From an uncultured Lachnospiraceae bacterium (GTDB lineage: Bacteria; Bacillota; Clostridia; Lachnospirales; Lachnospiraceae): a stretch of 8,065 bases of DNA. Both the position numbers and the translations under genes were made by a program. The stretch spans positions 1 to 8,065 of the forward strand of contig CAJTTU010000130.1 in NCBI GenBank assembly GCA_910579325.1. The letters are read 5' to 3'. This document shows, piece after piece, positions 1-6,396 of the stretch. The first letter of the stretch is position 1. Each line of letters opens with the position of its first letter. The notes below the pieces were generated by a model. The model saw nothing but the letters and a program-made list of their open reading frames with translations. It had not been told where the DNA came from and did no database searches.

Positions 1-472
1 AACGCCATCCAGCCGCCATCAGGAAATTCTTATGGAGCTGGCCAGACAGCTTGCGAATTTCCTGGAAGGAAAGCAGTGCCGGGTCTATCCTGCCCCTTTT
101 GGCGTACGCCTGTTCGAGCAGGACAATGACCGTCCGGAAGACGTGAACACGGTGGTCGAACCGGATCTTTCCGTAGTCTGTGACAGAGACAAGATTGACA
201 CCCACGGATGCAAAGGAGCGCCGGACCTGATCATGGAAGTTCTGTCTCCTTCCACCAGACGGCATGACCGGCTTGTAAAACTGAATCTGTATCAGCGCGC
301 AGGCGTTAAGGAGTACTGGATCGTAGATCCGGAAACGCAATCCGTGCAGGTATTTTTACCGGATGCCACAGGTTCTTTCCGCATTCATGAGGACTACGGA
401 CAGGAAGACGTGGCAAAGGTTCATGCGCTTAACGGATGCTTTATTGAACTGAGCAAAGTATTTTCCGAATAA
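1..472 (+). CDS. Uma2 family putative endonuclease (DUF820), 5' end outside window
   Basis: The reading frame is open from base 2, and residues before the first internal Met (TPSSRHQEIL) match the family's usual N-terminal S-x-x-H-Q-x-I-x-x-x-L stretch, so the gene starts upstream of the window and the ATG at 32 is internal. Counting from that Met, the PD-(D/E)xK-like core is visible: VVEPDLSVV with Asp45, then GAPDLIMEVLSPST with Glu69, then Lys83 and the family hallmark GVKEYWIVDP (91-100). The fold is that of restriction-like nucleases. The biological role of Uma2 proteins is unknown, although the family often occurs in many copies or in accessory regions. The gene ends just before a strong terminator and converges on the broken oxidoreductase. 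Family assignment is firm; nuclease activity is inferred. Confidence 0.9.
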   Translation, partial: TPSSRHQEILMELARQLANFLEGKQCRVYPAPFGVRLFEQDNDRPEDVNTVVEPDLSVVCDRDKIDTHGCKGAPDLIMEVLSPSTRRHDRLVKLNLYQRAGVKEYWIVDPETQSVQVFLPDATGSFRIHEDYGQEDVAKVHALNGCFIELSKVFSE

Positions 473-480
473 AACGACGT

Positions 481-523
481 AAATCGGGCCAGGGAAAATC
501 ATTTCCCCCGCCCGATTTTTTTC
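481..523 (+). terminator. Rho-independent terminator of the Uma2 gene
   Basis: A 9-base stem (AAATCGGGC at 481-489 with GCCCGATTT at 510-518) encloses a second inner stem (GGGAAA 492-497 with TTTCCC 502-507), and a T-run continues to 522. It starts 8 bases after the Uma2 stop. On the other strand the Rieske frame's stop codon (499-501) lies inside the hairpin. The minus-strand exit lacks a good U-tract, so termination is expected mainly in the plus direction. Confidence 0.85.
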
Positions 524-765
524 TCTTCCAACCCGATCCCCGTCTGTGCCGGCCCGCACAGCAGTTCTCCCGTATAGCTGAACCTGGAGCCATGGCAGGG
601 ACAGTCCCAGCTCTTTTCACTGGAGTTAAACGTAAGCTGGCACCCCAGATGGGGGCATCTGGGGGATACGGGATAGAGCTTTCCCTTCTCATCCATATAG
701 ACGCCGGTTTTCTTCCCCTTCCATTCCACGATCTTCCCCTGTCCCGGCTTTAAAGCGGGAAGGCG
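499..765 (-). pseudogene. Rieske [2Fe-2S] domain, out-of-frame 3' part of the oxidoreductase gene
   Basis: This stretch encodes ALKPGQGKIVEW, then a Rieske domain with both cluster motifs: CPHLGC (first Cys and His ligands) and CPCHGSRF (second Cys and His ligands), plus the two extra cysteines that form the disulfide in Rieske proteins. It ends with the usual GPAQ turn and a short basic tail, stop at 499-501. Family knowledge: this domain is normally the C-terminus of YhfW-like FAD-dependent oxidoreductases. Here it lies one frame away from the FAD part, and both frames overlap at 741-765. No ribosome binding site or convincing start was seen directly before the domain, so it is unlikely to be made alone. 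A Met at 729 gives a 76-residue frame but would omit the first strand of the domain. It reads as a fragment of a broken gene, unless the assembly has an error. Confidence 0.8.
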
Positions 766-1996
766 AAAACACCGGCGCCCAGTCGGGAGAATTACCCGTA
801 ATCATGCCTGAAATCACCATTGCGGATACCATAGAGGAGGTCATGCCCCACTTCTTAAATCCGGTAGCCACATACCAGTTCTCTCTGCTCCCGGAAAATT
901 TCCCGATATAAGGAACCTGGTCCAATGTCATACAGTCCTGTGCGGACCACTTCGCCGTTACCGCCGCTTTCGGCCACCAGGTCCTGGCCTTTAACGCCAG
1001 CTTTTTATAAGGAGATACGCCGCTCCCCATCTCCCCTGTTCTGTGTGAATACCCGCCGAACAGCAGGGCGTCTCCCGCCCTCCGGAAAGAAAAGCCCGGG
1101 CCCGGATCGACGCCCAGATACACATTTTCCGGCAGCAGCAGACCTCCCTGTCCTGATTCCTTCGTCGCCTGCGCTCCCTTCTGTTCCAATGCCAGCACAT
1201 AGCTTCTCTGCTGATACATCCGCATAAAATAAAAACCGGGCACATTCACAAAGGGGTAATGACAGGCGAAAATAATATGCTCCGCCGTCACCTTTCCCCT
1301 GCTTGTATACACCTCGTACCTGTCCACATTTAACACCTGCGTATGCTCATAAATCTCCAGCTCCCCGGCCAGATTCCCCAAAAACTTCTCAGGAGAAAAC
1401 CGGGCCTGTCCGCCGAATCTGACAGCTCCCTTTACCTCGAAGGGCAGCTCCGTCTCCTGTGTAAATGACGCGTTGATGCCGCAGGCCGACGCGCTGCGGG
1501 CCTCCTGCTCCATGGCCTCCCGGTCAGTCATGGAATAAATGTATGCCCCGCATTTATGAAAATCACAGTCGATGCCCCGCTCCGAGATCAGCCGTCCGTA
1601 TTCCGCCACGGCCCGCTGATTTCCTTCCGCATACTGTCCGGCCCGTTCCTGTCCCAGGTTTTTGACCAATGTATGGTATATTTTTCCATGCTGGGACGTA
1701 ATCTTAGCCGTAGTCCCCGCCGTCTGACCGCTGCCGATGGTGTCTGCCTCCAGAATCACAGCCCTGACGCCCGCCTGTTTCAGATAATATCCGATCAGAA
1801 TGCCGCACATACCGCCGCCGATCACCACCGCGTCACGGCGGATCTCGCCGGAAAGGACAGGAAAAAAAGGGATCTTTGTATCCCGCAGCCAGAAAGAATT
1901 TTGCCTGCTGCCGCCTGCGCTTTCCTTCGGTTTCGGGTTTTTCCGTCCCTGATTTTCCTGTCCCTGAATTTTTTTCTTTTTCATATTTCCGTCCAT
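689..1996 (-). CDS. FAD-dependent oxidoreductase (DAO fold), frameshifted and lacking its Rieske domain
   Basis: The protein has 435 residues in frame. After a basic, low-complexity N-terminus (1-35) comes SFWLRDTKIPFFPVL, typical of the family, then the dinucleotide-binding motif GGGMCG (60-65) with Glu83 ending the second strand to hold the FAD ribose. Other DAO-family signatures follow: SGQTAGTTAKITSQHG (about 89-104) and the C-terminal FAD-contact region WYVATGFKKWGMTSS (374-388). The normal fold continues to SPSRF (411-415). The frame then runs off into about 20 unrelated residues and stops at 689, while the Rieske domain continues in another frame. The start is supported by GAGGTG about 8 bases before the ATG. 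Substrate is unknown; relatives are assumed to pass electrons from an organic donor through FAD to the iron-sulphur cluster. A truncated flavoprotein could still fold, but the native two-domain enzyme is not encoded. Confidence 0.85.
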   Translation of the reverse strand: MDGNMKKKKIQGQENQGRKNPKPKESAGGSRQNSFWLRDTKIPFFPVLSGEIRRDAVVIGGGMCGILIGYYLKQAGVRAVILEADTIGSGQTAGTTAKITSQHGKIYHTLVKNLGQERAGQYAEGNQRAVAEYGRLISERGIDCDFHKCGAYIYSMTDREAMEQEARSASACGINASFTQETELPFEVKGAVRFGGQARFSPEKFLGNLAGELEIYEHTQVLNVDRYEVYTSRGKVTAEHIIFACHYPFVNVPGFYFMRMYQQRSYVLALEQKGAQATKESGQGGLLLPENVYLGVDPGPGFSFRRAGDALLFGGYSHRTGEMGSGVSPYKKLALKARTWWPKAAVTAKWSAQDCMTLDQVPYIGKFSGSRENWYVATGFKKWGMTSSMVSAMVISGMITGNSPDWAPVFSPSRFKAGTGEDRGMEGEENRRLYG

Positions 1997-2017
1997 TCAA
2001 TTTCACCTCAAAAATAG

Positions 2018-2249
2018 GATGAACGAAATCCGGAAAAATATGCGCCGGCCGCCATACTGATATATCCGTACAGCCAGAATACAACAAAAAAGAGCATACG
2101 AATCTGAAAGCTTTTCCTTCAAATCGTATACCCTTTCTTCATATATCCGGCCTTTTACAGCGCCGGTCTTATTTGCATATCATATCTCTATGGCCAATGG
2201 CAAAACTATCTTAATTTTGTCACAGACTATATCATCTGCCACCGCAGCC
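2018..2249. other. Intergenic spacer between ilvE and the oxidoreductase, candidate promoters only
   Basis: No gene is supported here. Two weak minus-strand promoter candidates could drive the oxidoreductase: TTGTTG (2082-2087) 17 bases from TATATC (2059-2064), and TTGAAG (2117-2122) 18 bases from TATGCT (2093-2098). A short inverted repeat, CCGGC/GCCGG, lies near 2147-2166 but has no U-rich tail. No convincing terminator was seen downstream of ilvE. Confidence 0.35.
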
Positions 2250-3317
2250 TTACTCCACTTCCACGCTCCAGCCTTCCGGCCCCTGAATCTTTCCTAACTG
2301 AATACCCGTGATGGTATCATAAATCTTCTGGCTCAGCTCGCCGATCTTTCCGCCGTTGATCTGCATCACTTCGTCTTCATAGCGCAGCTCGCCTACCGGA
2401 GAGATCACCGCCGCCGTGCCGGTGCCGAAGGCTTCCTCCAGCGCCCCGCTTCTGGCCGCCGCTACCAGCTCCTCCACGTCGATCAGCCGCTCCTCCACCG
2501 GAACGCCCCACTCCCTGCACAGGCTGAGAACAGAATCTCTGGTTACGCCGGGAAGGATACTGCCGTTTAACTTAGGGGTAACGATGGTTCCGTTGATCTT
2601 GAACACAATGTTCATGGAACCCACTTCCTCGATGTATTTGCGGTGAACGCCGTCCAGCCACAGTACCTGGGAATAGCCGGCCTCGTCCGCTTTCACCTGA
2701 GAAGCCAGGCTGGCCGCGTAATTGCCGCCGGTCTTGGCCTCGCCGATGCCGCCCCGGACAGCCCGCACATACTCGTCCTCGATCCAGATCTTCACCGGAT
2801 TAATGCCCTCCGGATAATAAGCGCCCACCGGGGAAAGGATAATCATCATCTTATACGTATCGGAAGGATGCACGCCCAGATGAGGATCTGTGGCGATGAT
2901 AAAAGGTCTGATATACAGAGAGGTTCCCTCCTTTGTGGGAATCCAGTCCTCATCTACCTTCACAACCGCTTTCAGCGCCTGAAGGAAGTCTTCCTCGGGC
3001 ACCTGAGGGATACACAGTCTCTTATTCGTATTGTTCGCTCTGGCAATATTTTTGTCAGGACGGAATAATAAAACCCGGCCGTCCGCCGCCTTATAGGCTT
3101 TCATGCCTTCGAACATTTCCTGGCCGTAATGGAATACCATGGCCGCCGGATCCAGAGAAATCGGCGCATAGGGCACAATTCTGGGATCATACCAGCCTTT
3201 TCCCGTCTCGTAATCCATCACAAACATATGGTCGGTGAACACAGCGCCGAAGGAAAGGGTATCCGGGTCCGGCTTCTGCTTGGGGTTTGGGTTTTTTTCA
3301 ATTCTGATGTTCAGCAT
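2250..3317 (-). CDS. ilvE: Branched-chain-amino-acid aminotransferase (class IV, PLP-dependent)
   Basis: IlvE transfers amino groups between glutamate/2-oxoglutarate and leucine, isoleucine or valine and their 2-oxo acids, the last step of branched-chain amino acid synthesis and first of their breakdown. It is cytosolic. At 355 residues it has the length of the group that includes eukaryotic BCATs, with the matching motifs: FHYGQEMFEGMKAYK (62-76), YIRPFI with Arg137, the PLP lysine Lys195 in GEAKTGGNYAASL, EEVGSMN with Glu231, LPGVTRDS (255-262) and GTGTAAVISPV (298-308). The frame is open further up to a GTG at 3374, but the ATG at 3317 has AGGAGG 8 bases before it, while the upstream starts lie at the predicted transcription start, so 3317 is chosen. 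It has its own promoter, and ptuB lies about 125 bases upstream on the same strand. Confidence 0.95.
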   Translation of the reverse strand: MLNIRIEKNPNPKQKPDPDTLSFGAVFTDHMFVMDYETGKGWYDPRIVPYAPISLDPAAMVFHYGQEMFEGMKAYKAADGRVLLFRPDKNIARANNTNKRLCIPQVPEEDFLQALKAVVKVDEDWIPTKEGTSLYIRPFIIATDPHLGVHPSDTYKMMIILSPVGAYYPEGINPVKIWIEDEYVRAVRGGIGEAKTGGNYAASLASQVKADEAGYSQVLWLDGVHRKYIEEVGSMNIVFKINGTIVTPKLNGSILPGVTRDSVLSLCREWGVPVEERLIDVEELVAAARSGALEEAFGTGTAAVISPVGELRYEDEVMQINGGKIGELSQKIYDTITGIQLGKIQGPEGWSVEVE

Positions 3318-3344
3318 ACTTGATTCCTCCTGAGGATGTATCTT

Positions 3345-3364
3345 AAAAAGCGCAGCCGCTTTTT
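3345..3364 (-). promoter_or_regulatory. Perfect hairpin in the ilvE leader
   Basis: AAAAAGCG (3345-3352) and CGCTTTTT (3357-3364) form an 8-base perfect stem with a 4-base loop. It lies roughly 10 to 30 bases after the predicted ilvE transcription start and before its ribosome binding site. It could stabilise the mRNA 5' end or act as a small attenuator-like structure; no alternative antiterminator partner was seen. Function is inferred. Confidence 0.45.
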
Positions 3365-3379
3365 TCATAACCACCGCAT

Positions 3380-3408
3380 ATTATACACGATATGGGAGGG
3401 AAATGCAA
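3380..3408 (-). promoter_or_regulatory. Sigma-A-type promoter of ilvE
   Basis: On the minus strand, TTGCAT (3403-3408) and a consensus TATAAT (3380-3385) are separated by exactly 17 bases. Transcription should begin near 3373, giving a leader of about 55 bases before the ATG at 3317. The leader is too short for a T-box. Confidence 0.8.
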
Positions 3409-3442
3409 TACATTAAAGCGGTGAAATCAGCGAATGAAAACA

Positions 3443-4114
3443 TCAATTTATTTTAAGCTCTTTCTCCAACCATGCTATGACAATCCCGCAATAAGGTGAA
3501 AGACATCTCTGCTCCGTATACCGCTTATGTAATTTATTTAACACCGATAAATATGTTTCATGACTTTTGTTTTTACAAATCTTTCGAATTTCCACCTTTG
3601 TCTGAATCAGCACTCTTTTCCGATTTTCTGGTAATGAGCTTGCCGGACAGTTCAGATTCAGCGTTTTATGCACATCTTCTCTTATGTCTTTATCCGCAGA
3701 CGTAATCAATCCGTCCGGCGTATAGCGAATCTTCCGTATTGAATTCACATGATATGGATTGACTGTCAGCGGCGTATTTTTTCTGTGCGCGTCACAGGTT
3801 TTGTCTTCTTCTTTTGTACCGGGCCATATGCTGTTTCCATAACAGACACCCAGCATCCTTTTAAAATTCAGGGTGTCCGCAGGATCATATTCCCCATCTT
3901 TCGGATGTCTGGCATCGAAATGTTCAATCCGCGTATCTTCCGGACGTCTGATCTGCCGCATACAATAAGCACAGAGTCCGCCCTGCTCCTCCCACAGCTG
4001 CCTGCGGATATCATCCCTGACTTCTCTAGGCAACTCTTCATAACAGGCCTGCGGACTGCTTTTCCTGTATTTTAACAGACGATCCGGCTCTTTTCCTCTA
4101 TGAATCACAATCAC
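3443..4114 (-). CDS. ptuB: Septu defence system HNH nuclease PtuB
   Basis: PtuB is the nuclease partner of the PtuA ATPase in type I Septu anti-phage defence. The 223-residue protein shows the N-terminal IHRGKEPDRLLKYR, then the HNH region: GLCAYCMRQI (Cys48, Cys51), RIEHFDARHP (His65), TLNFKRMLGVC (Asn83, Cys91), GN, then CDAHRK (Cys107) and PLTVNP (115-120). This matches the HNH family shared by Septu and some retron systems. Start choice: an ATG at 4120 sits only about 1 base after GGGGAG, whereas the GTG at 4114 has 7 bases of spacing and overlaps the ptuA stop as GTGA, a classic coupled arrangement; the GTG is preferred (the ATG would add two residues). The gene is strikingly AT-rich (18 of 60 G/C at 3541-3600), suggesting transfer. 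No terminator is visible after it. Confidence 0.88.
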   Translation of the reverse strand: MIVIHRGKEPDRLLKYRKSSPQACYEELPREVRDDIRRQLWEEQGGLCAYCMRQIRRPEDTRIEHFDARHPKDGEYDPADTLNFKRMLGVCYGNSIWPGTKEEDKTCDAHRKNTPLTVNPYHVNSIRKIRYTPDGLITSADKDIREDVHKTLNLNCPASSLPENRKRVLIQTKVEIRKICKNKSHETYLSVLNKLHKRYTEQRCLSPYCGIVIAWLEKELKIN

Positions 4115-5430
4115 AGCCATTCTCCCCGCATTTTCTCAAAATCAAGCGTTACTTTCGCCCCGCTGACCTCAGGATCACAAACCCCTACTATATTTTCAAC
4201 CTGTCCCAGCAGTTCTTCCGCTTTTTGTATTTCTTCCCTGTCTATTGCCTGATAAAAACCGGCCAGCAGCTGTCGAACCTCTGCCGGACGCTCCCCTACC
4301 TGCATTACTTCTCTCAAAATAGAATTGGCATCCCGACCGTAGGTTTGTTCCACCGGTATGAAAATCTGCCCTCTGTCCAAAATTCGAATATTTTCCCGCT
4401 TTACGGAATGAATCACCGCCGGCGCATGAGAAGTAACCAAAAACTGCACCTGCGGAAAAACAGTCTGCAGGTCTTCCAATATAGTCTGCTGCCATTCCGG
4501 ATGAAGATGCAGATCCACTTCATCGATCAAAACAATGCCCGGCGTTTTTTCAAGAACCTCCTGACCCAACTGAGGATTCAGCACTGCCATACGATAAGCA
4601 AGATCCCCTATCATACTCAATGTGTTTTTATAGCCGTCGCTCATTTCATTTAACGAAAGACGGCTGCTTTTTCCTGTCTCATCCGCAAACTCCAGCATAA
4701 TCCTATGGGTATCCAGATCGAACGATACTTCTGCCCGGCTGCATTCGTTAATCCTTTTAAAACACTCACAGACTGCGTTCTCTACCGCCTTCAGCTGTGG
4801 TATTTTTTCTATTTTCCCCGTTTTCTGCTGGATCTGCAGACTTTTCAGCGTCATTTTCTCAAACCAGTTCAGCATCATTTTCTCATTGGACTCCGCCGCC
4901 ATACAGTCCAGATATCCTACCTGCCGGTTAAACTTCCGCAAGGTCTGCAAATTTCTTTTCTCTTTTTTTTGAGCATAAAGACGTCCCGTTCCATAATAAG
5001 ATAAAACAGGAAGCACTGTATCCATATTTCCCGCCATTACCTGGCTCTGCATCCGTTCCGCGATTTCAATCAGATCACGGGCATCCTTTACTGTCGTTTT
5101 TCCGCCGGCTGAATTTAATGAACGGATCCACCCGATTTCATCACCATTGCACCTGCCCTTTGCTGTAATCATCACCGGAAATTGATGCTGGGCATCCACT
5201 GTTCCATTCATTTCATAAAACTCATATCGGGCGTCTTCTTTCATAATACTTCTGTTAACACCGCCCTCAATTCCACATAAAAAAGTACTGGCCGCCACCG
5301 CCGCCGCATCTAATATCGTGGATTTCCCTGCTCCGTTTTTACCTACGAGCAATGTCATATGTTCTTCTAAAGATAAATTCAGTTCCCGAAAACATCTGTA
5401 ATTCTGTATAAAAATTGTATCTATTTTCAA
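4111..5430 (-). CDS. ptuA: Septu defence system ATPase PtuA (AAA15/21-like, SMC-type)
   Basis: PtuA is the ATP-binding sensor subunit that assembles with PtuB and controls its DNA cleavage during phage infection. Numbered from the TTG start (439 residues): IQNYRCFREL at the N-terminus as in RecF/SMC-like ATPases, Walker A GKNGAGKST (30-38), ABC signature region LNEMSDGYKN (260-269), Walker B LIDEVDLHLHP (301-311), and the H-loop TSHAP (333-337). YGRDANSIL (about 364-372) follows, typical of Septu and retron-linked ATPases. No TOPRIM domain is present, which argues against an OLD nuclease. Start choice: TTG at 5430 has AAGGTGAT ideally spaced before it; the GTG at 5439 lies inside that Shine-Dalgarno. 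The gene has its own promoter and overlaps ptuB by 4 bases. No reverse transcriptase lies between it and folA, so this is not a retron-Septu within the window. Confidence 0.9.
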   Translation of the reverse strand: MKIDTIFIQNYRCFRELNLSLEEHMTLLVGKNGAGKSTILDAAAVAASTFLCGIEGGVNRSIMKEDARYEFYEMNGTVDAQHQFPVMITAKGRCNGDEIGWIRSLNSAGGKTTVKDARDLIEIAERMQSQVMAGNMDTVLPVLSYYGTGRLYAQKKEKRNLQTLRKFNRQVGYLDCMAAESNEKMMLNWFEKMTLKSLQIQQKTGKIEKIPQLKAVENAVCECFKRINECSRAEVSFDLDTHRIMLEFADETGKSSRLSLNEMSDGYKNTLSMIGDLAYRMAVLNPQLGQEVLEKTPGIVLIDEVDLHLHPEWQQTILEDLQTVFPQVQFLVTSHAPAVIHSVKRENIRILDRGQIFIPVEQTYGRDANSILREVMQVGERPAEVRQLLAGFYQAIDREEIQKAEELLGQVENIVGVCDPEVSGAKVTLDFEKMRGEWL

Positions 5431-5463
5431 AAATATCACCTTCCTAACGCATTATATATTTTT

Positions 5464-5492
5464 ATTATATCCGCTCACAGGCTTTCTTACAA
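5464..5492 (-). promoter_or_regulatory. Sigma-A-type promoter of ptuAB
   Basis: TTGTAA (5487-5492) and TATAAT (5464-5469) on the minus strand have a 17-base spacer. The start of transcription should be near 5457, about 27 bases before the TTG start. A second TATAAT (5451-5456) lacks a partner -35. The Septu operon therefore appears independently transcribed. Confidence 0.75.
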
Positions 5493-5514
5493 TCATAATT
5501 CTGTTTTTCAAACC

Positions 5515-5543
5515 AAAAGGGCAGGCAATCACTTGCCTGCCTT
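5515..5543 (-). terminator. Terminator downstream of folA, before the ptuAB promoter
   Basis: GGCAGGCAA (5520-5528 by the plus strand) pairs with TTGCCTGCC (5533-5541) around a 4-base loop, followed on the minus strand by CTTTT. The stem is perfect over 9 bases; the U-run is short. It lies 23 bases before the ptuA -35, so it separates the folA transcript from Septu. The stop of the 33-codon frame lies in its loop. Confidence 0.7.
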
Positions 5544-5630
5544 CGTATATTCCTCATCCTGCTTTACAAACAGATTGGTGGATTCCTGCGCAGCCTTGAA
5601 CGGAATGACAAAGCCCATATTCTCTGCCAT
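5529..5630 (-). CDS. Possible 33-residue small protein or gene remnant
   Basis: A short frame between folA and its terminator encodes MAENMGFVIPFKAAQESTNL followed by FVKQDEEYTKAGK. Codon choice resembles the neighbouring host genes. It ends exactly in the terminator loop, as a genuine last gene of an operon would. No Shine-Dalgarno is visible before the ATG at 5630 (nor before the GTG at 5633), and the frame is open upstream only to a stop at about 5674, inside the folA tail. I do not recognise the product. It may be the preserved 3' end of a lost gene, an unusual small protein, or chance. Confidence 0.3.
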   Translation of the reverse strand: MAENMGFVIPFKAAQESTNLFVKQDEEYTKAGK

Positions 5631-5656
5631 CACCGAGAAACTACATTTTTTAACAA

Positions 5657-6235
5657 TTATTTTCGTCCGTCAGACTGGCACTGACCAGCCCGATCCGCCT
5701 GGTCCGCGCTTTTTTCCGCGCCGGCCCGGAAGATTCCTGAAAAGGCAAACTTCCTCTCATAGACGCAGAAGGTGAACTGCAGCCCGTTCCATTCCATCAG
5801 CTCGCTTTTCTTTGCCAGCTCCCATTCCGGGTCCTGGTCCAAATCAGGAAACCAGGTATCCGCCGGAAATGTCTGCCGCATCCTGGTCACATAAGCCTTC
5901 GTACAGTCTTTCAGAAAAGCCCTGTAAATCTGTTCTCCCCCGATGACAAAGACCTGATCCTCCCCATAATCCTTCACCAGCTTACGGACTTCGTCCAGGC
6001 TGTGGGCAATGATGGCGCCCTCCCGCTCAAAATCTTCATTTCTGGTCAGCACGATATTTACCCGATTTTTCAGAGGGGTTCCCCCGGGGAAGGATTCCAG
6101 GGTTTTCCTGCCCATGATCACCACTTTTCCCATGGTAGTCTCCCGGAAAAACTTCATGTCCACAGGATTTTCCACCAGAAGGTCCCCGTCCTTGCCGATG
6201 GCCCAGTCACGCCCCGTCGCTACAATTAAATACAT
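5657..6235 (-). CDS. folA: Dihydrofolate reductase with C-terminal extension
   Basis: FolA reduces dihydrofolate to tetrahydrofolate with NADPH in the cytosol; it is the trimethoprim target and recycles the dihydrofolate made by ThyA next door. Visible motifs: MYLIVATGRDWAIG, the active-site acid Asp26 in NPVDMKFFRETT, VVIMGRKTLES (38-48) for NADPH binding, PLKNRVNIVLTR with Arg58, and VFVIGGEQIYR (95-105). LLVENP replaces the usual LPW, as I recall for other clostridial DHFRs. The core ends at FCVYERK (156-162), the normal length of about 160; 30 further residues rich in Ala, Gly and charge have no counterpart that I know. The ATG at 6235 has AAAGGA 5 to 6 bases upstream. It is divergent from thyA. 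Confidence 0.95.
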   Translation of the reverse strand: MYLIVATGRDWAIGKDGDLLVENPVDMKFFRETTMGKVVIMGRKTLESFPGGTPLKNRVNIVLTRNEDFEREGAIIAHSLDEVRKLVKDYGEDQVFVIGGEQIYRAFLKDCTKAYVTRMRQTFPADTWFPDLDQDPEWELAKKSELMEWNGLQFTFCVYERKFAFSGIFRAGAEKSADQADRAGQCQSDGRK

Positions 6236-6255
6236 CTCTATCCTTTCCTTTCCTC

Positions 6256-6284
6256 TTGCCTCATATTCTAATCTGTGGTATGAT
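6256..6284 (+). promoter_or_regulatory. Candidate thyA promoter
   Basis: TTGCCT (6256-6261) and TATGAT (6279-6284) have a 17-base spacer on the plus strand. Transcription would start near 6291, leaving about 105 bases of leader. It lies inside the predicted folA leader. Confidence 0.55.
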
Positions 6285-6310
6285 AACAGCTGTGCAAAAA
6301 AATTTTATTT

Positions 6311-6338
6311 ATTATACTATAAATTGGCACAAATGTAA
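6311..6338 (-). promoter_or_regulatory. Candidate folA promoter
   Basis: On the minus strand TTACAT (6333-6338) is 16 bases from a consensus TATAAT (6311-6316). Transcription would begin near 6304, about 70 bases before the folA ATG. The region is AT-rich, and an imperfect AATTTA/TAAATT repeat spans the -10. Confidence 0.6.
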
Positions 6339-6396
6339 ATTTAAGTTGTACGTCACAGGATTGCGGAAACAGATCAGAATTCAGACGGAGGTTGTC

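Noticed and set aside
925..1227. Plus-strand 100-codon frame within the oxidoreductase
   Set aside because: Pro/Ser/Arg-rich, no family features, fully antisense to a well-supported coding region.
2147..2166. CCGGC/GCCGG inverted repeat as ilvE or oxidoreductase terminator
   Set aside because: Only 5 base pairs with a 10-base loop and no U-rich tail.
2643..3068. Plus-strand 141-codon frame within ilvE
   Set aside because: It mirrors the aminotransferase codons; no ribosome binding site or recognisable domain.
3250..3374. Start of ilvE at the GTG at 3374
   Set aside because: It coincides with the predicted transcription start and lacks a Shine-Dalgarno, while ATG 3317 has a perfect AGGAGG.
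3443..5657. Retron (reverse transcriptase plus msr/msd) with PtuAB effectors
   Set aside because: No reverse transcriptase frame or YADD-type motif lies near ptuAB; upstream is a terminator and folA.
6256..6396. N-terminal extension of ThyA from the TTG at 6256
   Set aside because: That codon is the candidate -35 element, the extra residues are unlike the family, and ATG 6397 has GGAGG.
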